Below are positions 17,214 to 25,928 of a stretch of DNA of 64,000 nt, piece after piece. Origin of the DNA: Crocinitomicaceae bacterium (lineage in GTDB: Bacteria > Bacteroidota > Bacteroidia > Flavobacteriales_D > Crocinitomicaceae); assembly GCA_024639405.1 (NCBI GenBank), contig JAHEIL010000002.1, positions 62,001 through 126,000 of the forward strand, in the 5' to 3' direction. The position numbers and the translations under genes are program-made. Below the pieces are notes generated by a model, which was given only the letters and a program-made list of their open reading frames with translations, was not told the DNA's origin and did no database searches. Within the stretch, counting starts at the first letter, position 1. The number at the start of each line of letters is the position of its first letter.

Positions 17214-18851
17214 TTAGTTCAAATACTTTCTCAATAAAAAAGTGGTTGAAGCATCGTGCTGTGCAATGTTTTCAGTATCAATTTCACTCAAAATACTCGT
17301 AGCTAATTGTTTTCCAAGCTCTACTCCCCATTGATCATAACTGAAAATGTTCCAAATAACTCCTTGAACAAACAATTTGTGCTCGTACATAGCAACTAAT
17401 GCGCCCAAACTTGCTGGAGTTAATTTATCAATCAACAAGGTATTGGTTGGTTTATTTCCTTGAAACACTTTGAATGGTATTAAAAATTCAGCTTTTTCAG
17501 GCAATGTATTTTGAGCTTTGAATTCGTCTGCAACTTGATCTGCTGTTTTACCCTTTAATAAGGCTTCTGTTTGTGCAAAAAAGTTCGACATCAATTTGTC
17601 ATGATGGTCTTTGTCCCCATGCAAAGATTGCTTGAAACCAATAAAATCAGTAGGAATTATTTTTGTACCCTGATGAATTAACTGAAAAAATGCATGTTGT
17701 GAATTGGTTCCAGGTTCTCCCCAAATGATTGTTCCTGTTTGGTAATTTACGGGCTTTCCATCTCTTCCAACACATTTACCATTACTTTCCATAATACCTT
17801 GTTGAAGATAAGGTGCTAATTTTTGTAAATACTGTGTATAAGGAATCAAAGCTTCACTTTCTACTCCGTAAAAATTATTGTACCAAACACTCAACAAAGC
17901 TAATATTACAGGAATGTTATTGTCAAATGACTCATTTTTAAAATGCTGATCCATTTCATTTGCTCCAGCTAACATTTCTTCAAAATACTTGTAGCCAACT
18001 GCAAGACTTATGGACAATCCAACTGCACTCCACAAAGAAAAGCGACCTCCAACCCAATCCCACATAGGGAAAATTGAGTCTGGATTGATACCGAATTCTG
18101 TAACTTTTTGAATATTGGTCGAAACTGCAACAAAATGTTGTGCTACAGCTTCTTGTTTACCTGTTTGTAAAAACCACTTACGAATCGTTTGAGCATTCGT
18201 CAACGTTTCTTGTGTGGTAAAAGTTTTAGAAACAATCACAAAAAGTGTTGTCTCTGGATTTAATTGTTTTAATACTTCCTGAACATGATCACCATCTACA
18301 TTCGATACGAAATGCACGTTCAAGTGATTTTTGTAAAATTGTAAGCCTTCAACAATCATCGCTGGACCCAAATCAGAGCCACCGATACCAATGTTTACAA
18401 CATCTGTAAAGGGCTTGCCTGTAAATCCTACACGTTTTGCAGTTATTATTTCATCTGAAAACTGCTTTATTTTGTTTTTTACTGCAGTAATTTCAGGCAT
18501 TACATTCACACTGTCCACAAAAATTGCTTCTTTCCCATTCGCACGTAAAGCTGTATGCAAAACCGCTCTATTTTCTGTTTGATTGATACAATCTCCATCG
18601 AAATATTTTTGGATTGCATCCGCTAAATCGACTTCTTTTGCCAATGAAAGCAATAAAGAAATCGTTTCATCTGAAACTCTATTTTTGGAATAATCTACTA
18701 AAAAGTTATTCCATTCGATGTGCATTTTTTCAGTCCGCAACGGATCAGCCTTAAACAACTCGTGCATGTGCACATTTTTGACCTGTTCAAAATGCGCTGC
18801 AAGTTTTTTCCATGCTTCCGTTTCTGTTGGATTGATTGCTTTTAATGCCAT
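17214..18851 (-). CDS. pgi: Glucose-6-phosphate isomerase
   Basis: Interconverts glucose-6-phosphate and fructose-6-phosphate in glycolysis and gluconeogenesis. At 545 residues it is the long bacterial/eukaryotic form. Signatures seen: NIGIGGSDLGPAM, the sugar-phosphate-binding SKTFTTQET, the PGI signature GRFSLWSAVG, and the region GEPGTNSQHAFFQLIHQG that includes the catalytic Glu and His. It follows the cupin gene by 39 bp on the same strand. Confidence 0.97.
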   Translation of the reverse strand: MALKAINPTETEAWKKLAAHFEQVKNVHMHELFKADPLRTEKMHIEWNNFLVDYSKNRVSDETISLLLSLAKEVDLADAIQKYFDGDCINQTENRAVLHTALRANGKEAIFVDSVNVMPEITAVKNKIKQFSDEIITAKRVGFTGKPFTDVVNIGIGGSDLGPAMIVEGLQFYKNHLNVHFVSNVDGDHVQEVLKQLNPETTLFVIVSKTFTTQETLTNAQTIRKWFLQTGKQEAVAQHFVAVSTNIQKVTEFGINPDSIFPMWDWVGGRFSLWSAVGLSISLAVGYKYFEEMLAGANEMDQHFKNESFDNNIPVILALLSVWYNNFYGVESEALIPYTQYLQKLAPYLQQGIMESNGKCVGRDGKPVNYQTGTIIWGEPGTNSQHAFFQLIHQGTKIIPTDFIGFKQSLHGDKDHHDKLMSNFFAQTEALLKGKTADQVADEFKAQNTLPEKAEFLIPFKVFQGNKPTNTLLIDKLTPASLGALVAMYEHKLFVQGVIWNIFSYDQWGVELGKQLATSILSEIDTENIAQHDASTTFLLRKYLN

Positions 18852-18890
18852 TGTGTATGTCTCTTTCTTTCTAAATCTAACTCCGTTTCC

Positions 18891-19370
18891 TTATCGTCCA
18901 AAATCATCTTGAACACGAACAATATCTGCTTCATCAGAAGGGTTCTGCGCGTCGGTATGTTGCCAAATTTCAGCTATTACCGCATAATCATCCAAGCCGA
19001 TCAAACGATGGCGTTCGCCTTGTTGCAGGGTAATTGTGTCGCCGACATTGAGTACCTGCAATGCGCCTTCTTCGTCTGTATGACTGGTAACTACTCCAGC
19101 CTGACCTTGAATAACACGCCATATTTCCGCTCTGCGGTGGTGGTATTGCCACGATAAACGTTTTTGTGGAGCAACGACTAAAATCTTAGGACTCAATTGC
19201 CCACCGATTTTCAAAGTTGAAACGTCCAAGCCTTCAAAATACACATCAGCGAAAGCTTGTGCTTGTGCTTCAGCAATAACAAAAAATCCACCCCAAGGAC
19301 GGTTGTGATCGTGTGCAACAATTTCAAAAGAATGCGCTGCTAATTGGTTTTGTATAGTTTCGAAAATCAT
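18891..19370 (-). CDS. Mannose-6-phosphate-isomerase-like cupin
   Basis: A 159-residue single-cupin protein. Cupin motif 1 is YHHRRAEIWRVIQG (two His, Glu, Gly with correct spacing) and motif 2 is GDTITLQQGERH, so a full metal site of three His and one Glu is plausible. It resembles the C-terminal cupin of type II phosphomannose isomerases, and its place just upstream of pgi suggests sugar-phosphate isomerisation (inference). The gene is clearly richer in G+C than its neighbours: two 60-base rows counted by hand, 18961-19020 and 19021-19080, have 28 and 30 G/C, against 20 in 17221-17280 inside pgi. This suggests a later arrival. Confidence 0.8.
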   Translation of the reverse strand: MIFETIQNQLAAHSFEIVAHDHNRPWGGFFVIAEAQAQAFADVYFEGLDVSTLKIGGQLSPKILVVAPQKRLSWQYHHRRAEIWRVIQGQAGVVTSHTDEEGALQVLNVGDTITLQQGERHRLIGLDDYAVIAEIWQHTDAQNPSDEADIVRVQDDFGR

Positions 19371-19674
19371 GATAATTTGCTTCTTGATTTATACTAAATA
19401 TTGAAAATTTAAAAACAAAAATTCAATCTTTAAATTTAACAATGTAAATTTAGTTTTATTATATATTCTAAAAAAATGGAAGTTTAAAGTTTATCAACCT
19501 ACCATATTTAAAAAGTACAATAAATAGCTGTAAATAGGTCAAAATGACACTATCCGCATAACTACGTAGTCACTTCTACACAGCTGTTTGTATATTAATT
19601 TCTACTACATAAAAATCACAAATTAGCTGGAAATTGCTCACTTACTTTGTTTCAAGAAATTAAAAAACTTCGCC
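19371..19674. other. Divergent intergenic region, about 300 bp
   Basis: AT-rich spacer between the minus-strand cupin gene and the plus-strand subtilase. It contains a perfect 10-bp palindrome ACTACGTAGT at 19561-19570, which could be an operator. A weak -7-like TTACTTTG (19642-19649) precedes the subtilase ATG by 26 bp. I see no RNA gene and no open frame of note. Confidence 0.5.
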
Positions 19675-21813
19675 ATGAAAACAAAGACTTTTACACAAAT
19701 CATTTTATGCTGTTTACTTGCTCAATCTTCTTTTACGCAAGAAGGTAAAATCTGGGTGACAATTAGTGATCCTGCAATTGTTCGTTCGATTGAAAGTGGA
19801 ACTCAATCAAATCAACCAATGCTACAATCGATTATTCATGATTTTAACATTCAAACGATTGAAAAAGCAGTTCCATCTTCCCGGAAATTATCTCTTCAAT
19901 CGTTGTATGAAATCACTTGTGATTGCAATGACCAACAGTTGTTAGCTGAGCTAAAAAAAATGAAGTCTATTTTTGAAAATCCAGAAATTGGTCCAAAATA
20001 TGAACTACTTTACACTCCAAATGATTATTCATTAGTAACTTCCAACGATTATGCATTAAATTTAATAAATGCGCAAGCAGCTTGGGACATTACCAAAGGT
20101 GATACTTCCATTTACATTGGCATTTCAGATTCAAATTATGACCTCACGCATGAGGAGATGATCGGAAAGTATGTTTTACCATCAACTACTATCAATTACA
20201 ATACAAATATTGCGCATGGAACTGCTGTAGCACTAACAGCTGCAGGAAATACTGATAATGGAATTGGTAAAAGCTCAATTGGATTCAATAGCCGACTTCA
20301 TTTAAGAAAAATGGGGTTCAATGAATTGTTGAATGCAAGTTATGCAGGTGTAAAAGTTGTCAATGCAAGTTGGAATTCTGGTTGTAGTTTTAGTTCCTAT
20401 GCTCAAACAATCATCGATGAAATATATGAAAACGGAACGTTTATAGTTGCTGCTGCTGGTAATGGTGGTACGTGTGGAGGCGCTTCAAATTTAGTCTATC
20501 CTGCTGCGTTAAATCATGTTTTTGCGGTAAGTAGTGTTGGACCAACGAACAATCATGAAGCAACACCTGGGAATGCTGCGACAACATTTCAACACAACGA
20601 TTCAGTTGATTTGTGTGCGCCTGGATATAATGTACTATTAAGTATTGCAAGTGGGAATTATTTAACAGGAAATGGAACATCTTTTTCAGCGCCGTATGTA
20701 TCTGGTACAGTTGCCTTAATGTTAGCAGTCAACCCGTGTTTAACTTTAGAACAAATTGAACAAATTTTGAAAGCATCTGCGTTCCCATTAGATTCATTAA
20801 ACCCATCCTACAGCGGAAAATTAGGTGCTGGAAGATTAGATGCAGGTGCTGCTGTACAACTCGCCGACTCGTTAAATCTAAAATTAAGTGCCATTCAAAG
20901 TTACAAATGTAATGACGGATCGCAACAAATTTCAGTTTCAATAATAGGTTCAACAATCCCTTTTTCAATCTCGTGGAACACCGGAGATTCAACAGCATTT
21001 CTGTCAACTGTACAAGCTGGGATTGAATATACAGCAACTGTTATTGACTCCAATGGTTGCATCGGACACATTAGCGCAATTCCTGATACAATTTTACCAT
21101 TATCATACGAATCTGATATTCAACACTTGACGTGCAACGGCTCGAAAGACGGTACAATTGCATTGGCAATAAGTGGCGGAAAAGAAAATTACAGTTATTA
21201 TTGGTCAAATGGTGCAACATCTGACAGCTTAACTCAACTAGCAGCTGGCGAATACCATGTAAATGTAGTTGATCAATTAGGTTGTTCTTTGTACATTCCT
21301 TTCAGTCTCAACGAACCAGAAAAATTATCATCTGATTTATTTGTCCAAAACGAGGCAAATTCAAATCAATTTTCGGTTGATTTAACAGTTGGTGGAGGCA
21401 CTTTTCCATATACGTTTAATTGGAATAATGGAAGCACAATGGAAGATCTTCAACATGTAGAAGATGGTTTTTACTTCGTTCAGATTAAAGATTACAATAA
21501 TTGTACTGCAGTCGATTCAATTCAAATTAGTCCAATTGTTAGTGTCGGTGGAACAATAGGAATTATCGAAACAACTGAAAAAGATTTTAGTATTTATCCC
21601 AATCCAACAAATGAAGACAAAACGATTCATTGGAATACATCAGAAATTGCAAGGATCGAATGTTATGATATGAAAGGGAAATTACTAGAAAATTATGGTA
21701 TAGAAAAAAATCAAAAAGCTATTGAATTGAATCATTTCACAAGTGGTATTTACTCCATGAAAATTACTTTGAAAAATGGAAAGATTATTCGAAAAAAATT
21801 AATACTCAACTAA
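19675..21813 (+). CDS. Subtilisin-like (S8) serine protease with T9SS C-terminal sorting domain
   Basis: A secreted or surface protease of 712 residues. It has a signal peptide (1-21), then a propeptide-like region to about 125. The S8 catalytic domain carries Asp152 (ISDSNYDLTHE, a divergent form of the usual DTG), His181 (HGTAVA), oxyanion Asn263 (AAAGNGG) and Ser336 (GTSFSAP). About three SprB-like beta repeats follow (400-630; ISGGKENYSYYWSNGATSD, VGGGTFPYTFNWNNGSTME). A type A T9SS domain closes the protein (640-712, FSIYPNPTNEDK ... IIRKKLILN). Export would depend on the T9SS, of which PorW is encoded in this window. Next to it is a convergent regulatory gene with a shared terminator. 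Confidence 0.93.
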   Translation: MKTKTFTQIILCCLLAQSSFTQEGKIWVTISDPAIVRSIESGTQSNQPMLQSIIHDFNIQTIEKAVPSSRKLSLQSLYEITCDCNDQQLLAELKKMKSIFENPEIGPKYELLYTPNDYSLVTSNDYALNLINAQAAWDITKGDTSIYIGISDSNYDLTHEEMIGKYVLPSTTINYNTNIAHGTAVALTAAGNTDNGIGKSSIGFNSRLHLRKMGFNELLNASYAGVKVVNASWNSGCSFSSYAQTIIDEIYENGTFIVAAAGNGGTCGGASNLVYPAALNHVFAVSSVGPTNNHEATPGNAATTFQHNDSVDLCAPGYNVLLSIASGNYLTGNGTSFSAPYVSGTVALMLAVNPCLTLEQIEQILKASAFPLDSLNPSYSGKLGAGRLDAGAAVQLADSLNLKLSAIQSYKCNDGSQQISVSIIGSTIPFSISWNTGDSTAFLSTVQAGIEYTATVIDSNGCIGHISAIPDTILPLSYESDIQHLTCNGSKDGTIALAISGGKENYSYYWSNGATSDSLTQLAAGEYHVNVVDQLGCSLYIPFSLNEPEKLSSDLFVQNEANSNQFSVDLTVGGGTFPYTFNWNNGSTMEDLQHVEDGFYFVQIKDYNNCTAVDSIQISPIVSVGGTIGIIETTEKDFSIYPNPTNEDKTIHWNTSEIARIECYDMKGKLLENYGIEKNQKAIELNHFTSGIYSMKITLKNGKIIRKKLILN

Positions 21814-21828
21814 ACCAAAATCCAAAAT

Positions 21829-21856
21829 GAGGTAGTTCATTGTAACTACCTCTTTT
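21829..21856. terminator. Bidirectional terminator between subtilase and response regulator
   Basis: The 9-bp stem GAGGTAGTT (21829-21837) pairs with 21844-21852, with a 6-nt loop. TTTT follows on the plus strand and AAAA precedes it (giving U's on the minus strand). It lies between convergent genes. Confidence 0.85.
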
Positions 21857-21860
21857 GTAT

Positions 21861-22499
21861 TTAAAAATATCCTTTTTGTTTTGCCCAACTACTTAGTAAT
21901 GCAGCATTGGGTAAACCTAATTTCTTCAAAATATTATGACGGTGTGTTTCTACCGTTCGGTGCGAGATGAATAATTGCTCTGCAATCTCTTTGGATGTTA
22001 ATCCTTCTGCAATTAATTTAATAATTTCAATCTCTTTAGCGGTCAATTCTTTTGAAGGAGTTTTTTGTTCTAATTGCATAATGGAATGAAAGTAGCGGTC
22101 TTTAATTTCATTGGCAATGTAAATTTCACCAGCACTAACTTTTAAAATTGCCTCTATTAATTCTGATTTTGTAGTGTTTTTAGTTAAATAACCTTTTGCA
22201 CCCAACGACAAAAATCGTTTTACCAATGTAATATCGTCGTGTAAAGACAAACCAATAATTTTTGTTTTAGCCAAGCTATTGTAGATCAAATCTGTTGCTT
22301 CAAATCCATTGCTGTCTTTGAGATTTATATCCATTAAAACAATAGATGGTTTGTGTTCAAGAGCAAATTCAAATGCCGATTTTGCAGATTGAGCGGTTCC
22401 AATAACTTGAATGCCTGGAGCATTCTCTAATAATGATGACCAAGCTTCTGAAATAAGCTGATGGTCATCCACTATTAGCACAGTGATAACAGTATTCAT
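21861..22499 (-). CDS. NarL/LuxR-family response regulator
   Basis: A DNA-binding two-component regulator of 212 residues. The receiver domain has the acidic pocket VDDH (10-13), phosphoacceptor Asp57 (VLMDINLKD) and the conserved Lys in YLTKN. The C-terminal LuxR-type helix-turn-helix is LTAKEIEIIKLIAEGLTSKEIAEQLFISHRTVETHRHNILKKLG, broken here as LTAKEIEIIKLIAEGLTSKE then IAEQLFISHRTVETHRHN. HisKA_3 kinases such as the one encoded at 23077-24993 are the usual partners of this class, so the two may work together. Targets are unknown; the neighbouring subtilase is one possibility. Confidence 0.94.
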   Translation of the reverse strand: MNTVITVLIVDDHQLISEAWSSLLENAPGIQVIGTAQSAKSAFEFALEHKPSIVLMDINLKDSNGFEATDLIYNSLAKTKIIGLSLHDDITLVKRFLSLGAKGYLTKNTTKSELIEAILKVSAGEIYIANEIKDRYFHSIMQLEQKTPSKELTAKEIEIIKLIAEGLTSKEIAEQLFISHRTVETHRHNILKKLGLPNAALLSSWAKQKGYF

Positions 22500-22525
22500 T
22501 TTCCAAGAAATATTCGTTGCTATAT

Positions 22526-22556
22526 CAAATATACACTTTTTTAGTTAAACTTCAAA
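22526..22556 (-). promoter_or_regulatory. Promoter of the NarL-type regulator gene
   Basis: Minus-strand TATATTTG (22526-22533) with TTTG (22553-22556) and a 19-bp spacer, both exact matches to the Bacteroidetes promoter form. The leader is about 20 nt. Confidence 0.65.
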
Positions 22557-22671
22557 GAATACTAATTTTTGCTACGAATAACTACTTAAAATTAAATATT
22601 AAGACCTTTTAACTAGCCGTTATAAGTTAAAAATCAGGATCTTTATATTCATATTTACAACATAATAAACC

Positions 22672-23088
22672 ATGAGCAAAGCACTTATTGTTGAAGATTT
22701 TAAACTCATTTCAGACATGTGGGAATCCTTACTCTTAGAAGTTGGTTTCACAGATATTTTCGTGACCTATTGTTTTGATGAAGTTGAAAATTATATTAAA
22801 ACTACATCACCAGAAATAATTCTCATGGATTTAAATTTACCAACATCAAAAAATGGCATCGACATGACGAGTTGGTTAATTGATCAGGACAAAAGAATGA
22901 AAATAATTATATTGACCATTCACAATGATCCTACAATAATAAAAAGAGCTTTTGATGCAGGCGCAAGAGGATTTGTTACAAAAAATTCAGGCTTGAAAGA
23001 AATAAAAGTAGCAATTCAAAAAATATTGGATGGAGAAAAATACCTATGTCAAGAAGCGTCCCAATACAACTATTTATTAAAGTCCTAA
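22672..23088 (+). CDS. Stand-alone response-regulator receiver protein
   Basis: A 138-residue CheY-like protein with no output domain. Visible: acidic pair Glu8-Asp9 (IVEDF), phosphoacceptor Asp53 (IILMDLNLP), a Thr in ILTIHND and the Lys in FVTKNSG. It is as close in style to the receiver of the NarL regulator next door as to CheY, so it may have arisen by loss of the HTH half, or may act as a phosphate sink or protein-binding partner. Its 3' end overlaps the convergent sensor-kinase gene by 12 bp. Confidence 0.85.
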   Translation: MSKALIVEDFKLISDMWESLLLEVGFTDIFVTYCFDEVENYIKTTSPEIILMDLNLPTSKNGIDMTSWLIDQDKRMKIIILTIHNDPTIIKRAFDAGARGFVTKNSGLKEIKVAIQKILDGEKYLCQEASQYNYLLKS

Positions 23089-24993
23089 GTATAATTTCAG
23101 TTTACTTCCACTTCCAACTTTACTTGTAATAGAAATTTTCGCATTCATTAGATTGGCTCTTTTTTTCATATTTTGAATACCAAAACCATATTTTACTTGT
23201 TCAAAATCAAACCCGATTCCATTATCAATAAGTTCAATAATCAGAGTTTTATTGTTGAGATTCACTTTTAATTTGCACGTAATATTCGAACAATTGGCAT
23301 GTTTAATCGAATTATTGGAAAATTCTTGAATAATTCTGAAAACATTATAATTATCAATCGTGTCTAATTTTATATGTTTTAACAAAGGGTCTTCAATCAC
23401 GTTAAATGTTATTCCTTTTAAACGATTCAACCGTTCATATAAAGCTTTTATTGCGATTATTAATCCATCATCCAATTCTGGAGGTGAAACGGTATAACAC
23501 AACATTCGTGTTTGCTGCAGACTCTCTGAAACCAATTGTTTACATATTGTATAACGGTCTTTGTTCACTTCGTCAATTGCTGGTTCTAATTGAATTAAAT
23601 ACAAATTAAGCGCTACCAATTGTTGTGCTAAACCATCATGTAACTCCATTGAAAATTGATTGCGCTCAAATGCCTGCGTTTCGTTAATAAGTTCTTTTTT
23701 TTGTTTTTCAAACAACGTAGATTCTGTTAAATCATCAATTTCAATTAAGAGTTGTATATGATCGCCTGTGAATATTTTTTTTGTGACAAGGTGTAAATAC
23801 TTGACATGTTCGCTGGAAATTCGATATTCAACTTTTTCATCTACTTGATTAAAATCTATTAATCCACTATTAATCATGTCCAAATCTTCTCCTTTTAGAT
23901 GTTGTTCATTAAATAAAGATTGTATATGTTTTAAAAATAGTTCCTCTTTAGTTAAATTAAAAAGTTGATTGAACGCTTGGTTGTTCCATGTGATTTCTCC
24001 ATTCAAATTGAGGGTTGCAAATGCTTTAATTGCGTTCTCTGAGACGATTGATAATTTTTCTATTTCCCTAAAAATTGCATAATAATCAAATATTTTTTTA
24101 ACGAATAATTGAAGTTTTGAATTCAATAGTTTGATGTTTTGTAATTCATTTTTTTCTTGAATTGTATGAAGAAAAAAGACGCCTTTATTGTTAAGATCAC
24201 TTTTAAAGGGACTGCTAAAAATGACTGAGAAATCATTTAATGTAAATAACTCACTGAGGTAGTTGAAATAGATATTGTTCTCTTCAATGAGAACTTCATT
24301 TGTGATTAAATATTGAAATCCTAAAAAGTCATTTTTGATTGGTTTTGGAACCGTCGCTATTGGCGGGTAATATCCTGAAGAAAAAAAATAAAGTTCATCG
24401 TTGGTGTCATTTAATAAGTAAACCGATAGGAAAGAACCTTTAAATAAATCTTGAAATCGATCCATCGCTTTTGCGAAAATCTCATAGAATGAAATGGTTC
24501 GTTTTGAAAAATCTGCTAACACATCACGTTCTGTTTCACTCATAATTACTTCGATCTTCTCTAAAGTATTCTCATATAAATACAAAATAAATCCATTGTT
24601 CTTTACGGTTATTAATTTTAAATTATACCAAGATGCTTTTGCTTGTATGAATAAATCAAACTCATATTCTTGTTGTTGGGTTGCTACAAATTCAACAATT
24701 AAATGAAAATCTGTTGTGTTAAATTCATCAAACAAATCTGAAAGACAGCGCTTGTTTAGTTCTTCTTCTGTTAACCTGAAATATTTCAAAACATAACAAT
24801 TGTAATTTAAGATGGTTAAATTTTGGTCCAAATACAAATAACCATCTCTTGAAGAAGAATTAATTGTTTGATCCAAATTTATCTCTACTACTTTTTTAGA
24901 CAAATAACGATTTTTCCTAATTACCAATATTGTAATGCCAATGAGAATGATAAGTAGTAAACTGATAAAGAATATCGTCTGTGCTGGTTCCAT
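23077..24993 (-). CDS. Sensor histidine kinase, HisKA_3 type with PAS domains
   Basis: A membrane-anchored sensor kinase. There is one N-terminal transmembrane helix (about residues 4-26), then a PAS-like domain (about 50-140), a GAF-like middle region (about 155-300), a second PAS (about 310-420), the HisKA_3 dimerisation segment with phospho-His about residue 452 (ELHDGLAQQL) and the HATPase domain (N box EFSNNSIKHA, G boxes DNGIGFDF and YGFGIQNM). I chose the ATG at 24993 directly before the helix; 25026 is also possible. The lack of a periplasmic loop points to cytoplasmic sensing. It converges on, and overlaps by 12 bp, the receiver gene. Confidence 0.9.
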   Translation of the reverse strand: MEPAQTIFFISLLLIILIGITILVIRKNRYLSKKVVEINLDQTINSSSRDGYLYLDQNLTILNYNCYVLKYFRLTEEELNKRCLSDLFDEFNTTDFHLIVEFVATQQQEYEFDLFIQAKASWYNLKLITVKNNGFILYLYENTLEKIEVIMSETERDVLADFSKRTISFYEIFAKAMDRFQDLFKGSFLSVYLLNDTNDELYFFSSGYYPPIATVPKPIKNDFLGFQYLITNEVLIEENNIYFNYLSELFTLNDFSVIFSSPFKSDLNNKGVFFLHTIQEKNELQNIKLLNSKLQLFVKKIFDYYAIFREIEKLSIVSENAIKAFATLNLNGEITWNNQAFNQLFNLTKEELFLKHIQSLFNEQHLKGEDLDMINSGLIDFNQVDEKVEYRISSEHVKYLHLVTKKIFTGDHIQLLIEIDDLTESTLFEKQKKELINETQAFERNQFSMELHDGLAQQLVALNLYLIQLEPAIDEVNKDRYTICKQLVSESLQQTRMLCYTVSPPELDDGLIIAIKALYERLNRLKGITFNVIEDPLLKHIKLDTIDNYNVFRIIQEFSNNSIKHANCSNITCKLKVNLNNKTLIIELIDNGIGFDFEQVKYGFGIQNMKKRANLMNAKISITSKVGSGSKLKLYLGL

Positions 24994-25106
24994 GAAATAT
25001 AAATTGCATTTAAACAAAGTTATCATAATATATGTAAATAATTAGTCAAGTTGTAAATATTCAAATGATACTGTTTAAAAGCTTTTATTAATTTTACACT
25101 AAAAAA

Positions 25107-25868
25107 ATGAAATTGCATTTTCGTGAATTAGGAGAAGGCCAGCCATTAATTATCCTTCATGGACTTTTTGGCTTTTCAGATAATTGGCAAACGCACGCTA
25201 AGAAATTTGCAGACTATTATAAAGTTATTCTTGTCGATTTGCGCAATCATGGTCATTCTTCTTGGTCTGACGACTTTTCTTATGAACGAATGGCAGAAGA
25301 TTTGAACGAATTAATTGCCGAAAATAACTTTTTAAACCCACTTATAATAGGTCACTCAATGGGTGGAAAAGTAGCTATGACCTTTGCACAAAAGTATCCG
25401 AAATCACTTGAAAAACTCATTATTGTTGATATGGGTATAAAAGCCTACCCGCCACATCATCAGCACATTTTAGCGGGAATTCATGCCTTAGATTTAACAA
25501 AAGTTACCGTTAGAAGTGAAGCTGAAAAAATATTGAAAGAATACATTGAATCAGAAGGTGTGCGTCAATTCCTTTTAAAAAATCTTTATTGGAAAGAAAA
25601 GGGGAAATTGGCCTGGCGAATGAATGTTGAGGTATTAGAGCGCGAAATGAATGAAATTCTAAGTCCATTGCCTTCAATTGATGTGTTCACTCCTACGCTC
25701 TTTATACGAGGAGAATTATCTAATTACATTTTAGATGAGGACTTTGAAGAAATTGAATCAACGTTTCATGATGCAGAATTAATTACGATACCTAATGCTG
25801 GACATTGGGTACATGCTGAAAATCCAGAATTATTTGTAGATACCGTTTTAGGCTTTTGTCTGCGCTAA
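25107..25868 (+). CDS. Alpha/beta-fold hydrolase, esterase-like
   Basis: A 253-residue cytoplasmic hydrolase resembling YbfF-type esterases. The nucleophile elbow is GHSMGG (Ser84), the oxyanion region is LHGLFGFSDNW, and the catalytic His is in NAGHWVHAE near the C-terminus. The acid is probably the Asp/Glu after ISPLPSIDVFTPTLFIRGE-like strand 6-7 (not fixed). Substrate unknown. It is transcribed divergently from the sensor kinase and ends in its own terminator. Confidence 0.88.
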   Translation: MKLHFRELGEGQPLIILHGLFGFSDNWQTHAKKFADYYKVILVDLRNHGHSSWSDDFSYERMAEDLNELIAENNFLNPLIIGHSMGGKVAMTFAQKYPKSLEKLIIVDMGIKAYPPHHQHILAGIHALDLTKVTVRSEAEKILKEYIESEGVRQFLLKNLYWKEKGKLAWRMNVEVLEREMNEILSPLPSIDVFTPTLFIRGELSNYILDEDFEEIESTFHDAELITIPNAGHWVHAENPELFVDTVLGFCLR

Positions 25869-25882
25869 TTAGTGGACAAAAA

Positions 25883-25910
25883 AAAAGACTGCCATTACTG
25901 ACAGTCTTTT
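25883..25910. terminator. Bidirectional terminator, hydrolase / atpG
   Basis: The 9-bp stem AAAAGACTG (25883-25891) pairs with CAGTCTTTT (25902-25910), with a 10-nt loop. The stem arms themselves supply U runs on both strands. It lies between the hydrolase stop and the atpG stop. Confidence 0.85.
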
Positions 25911-25928
25911 CTAAAAATATCGAATTAA

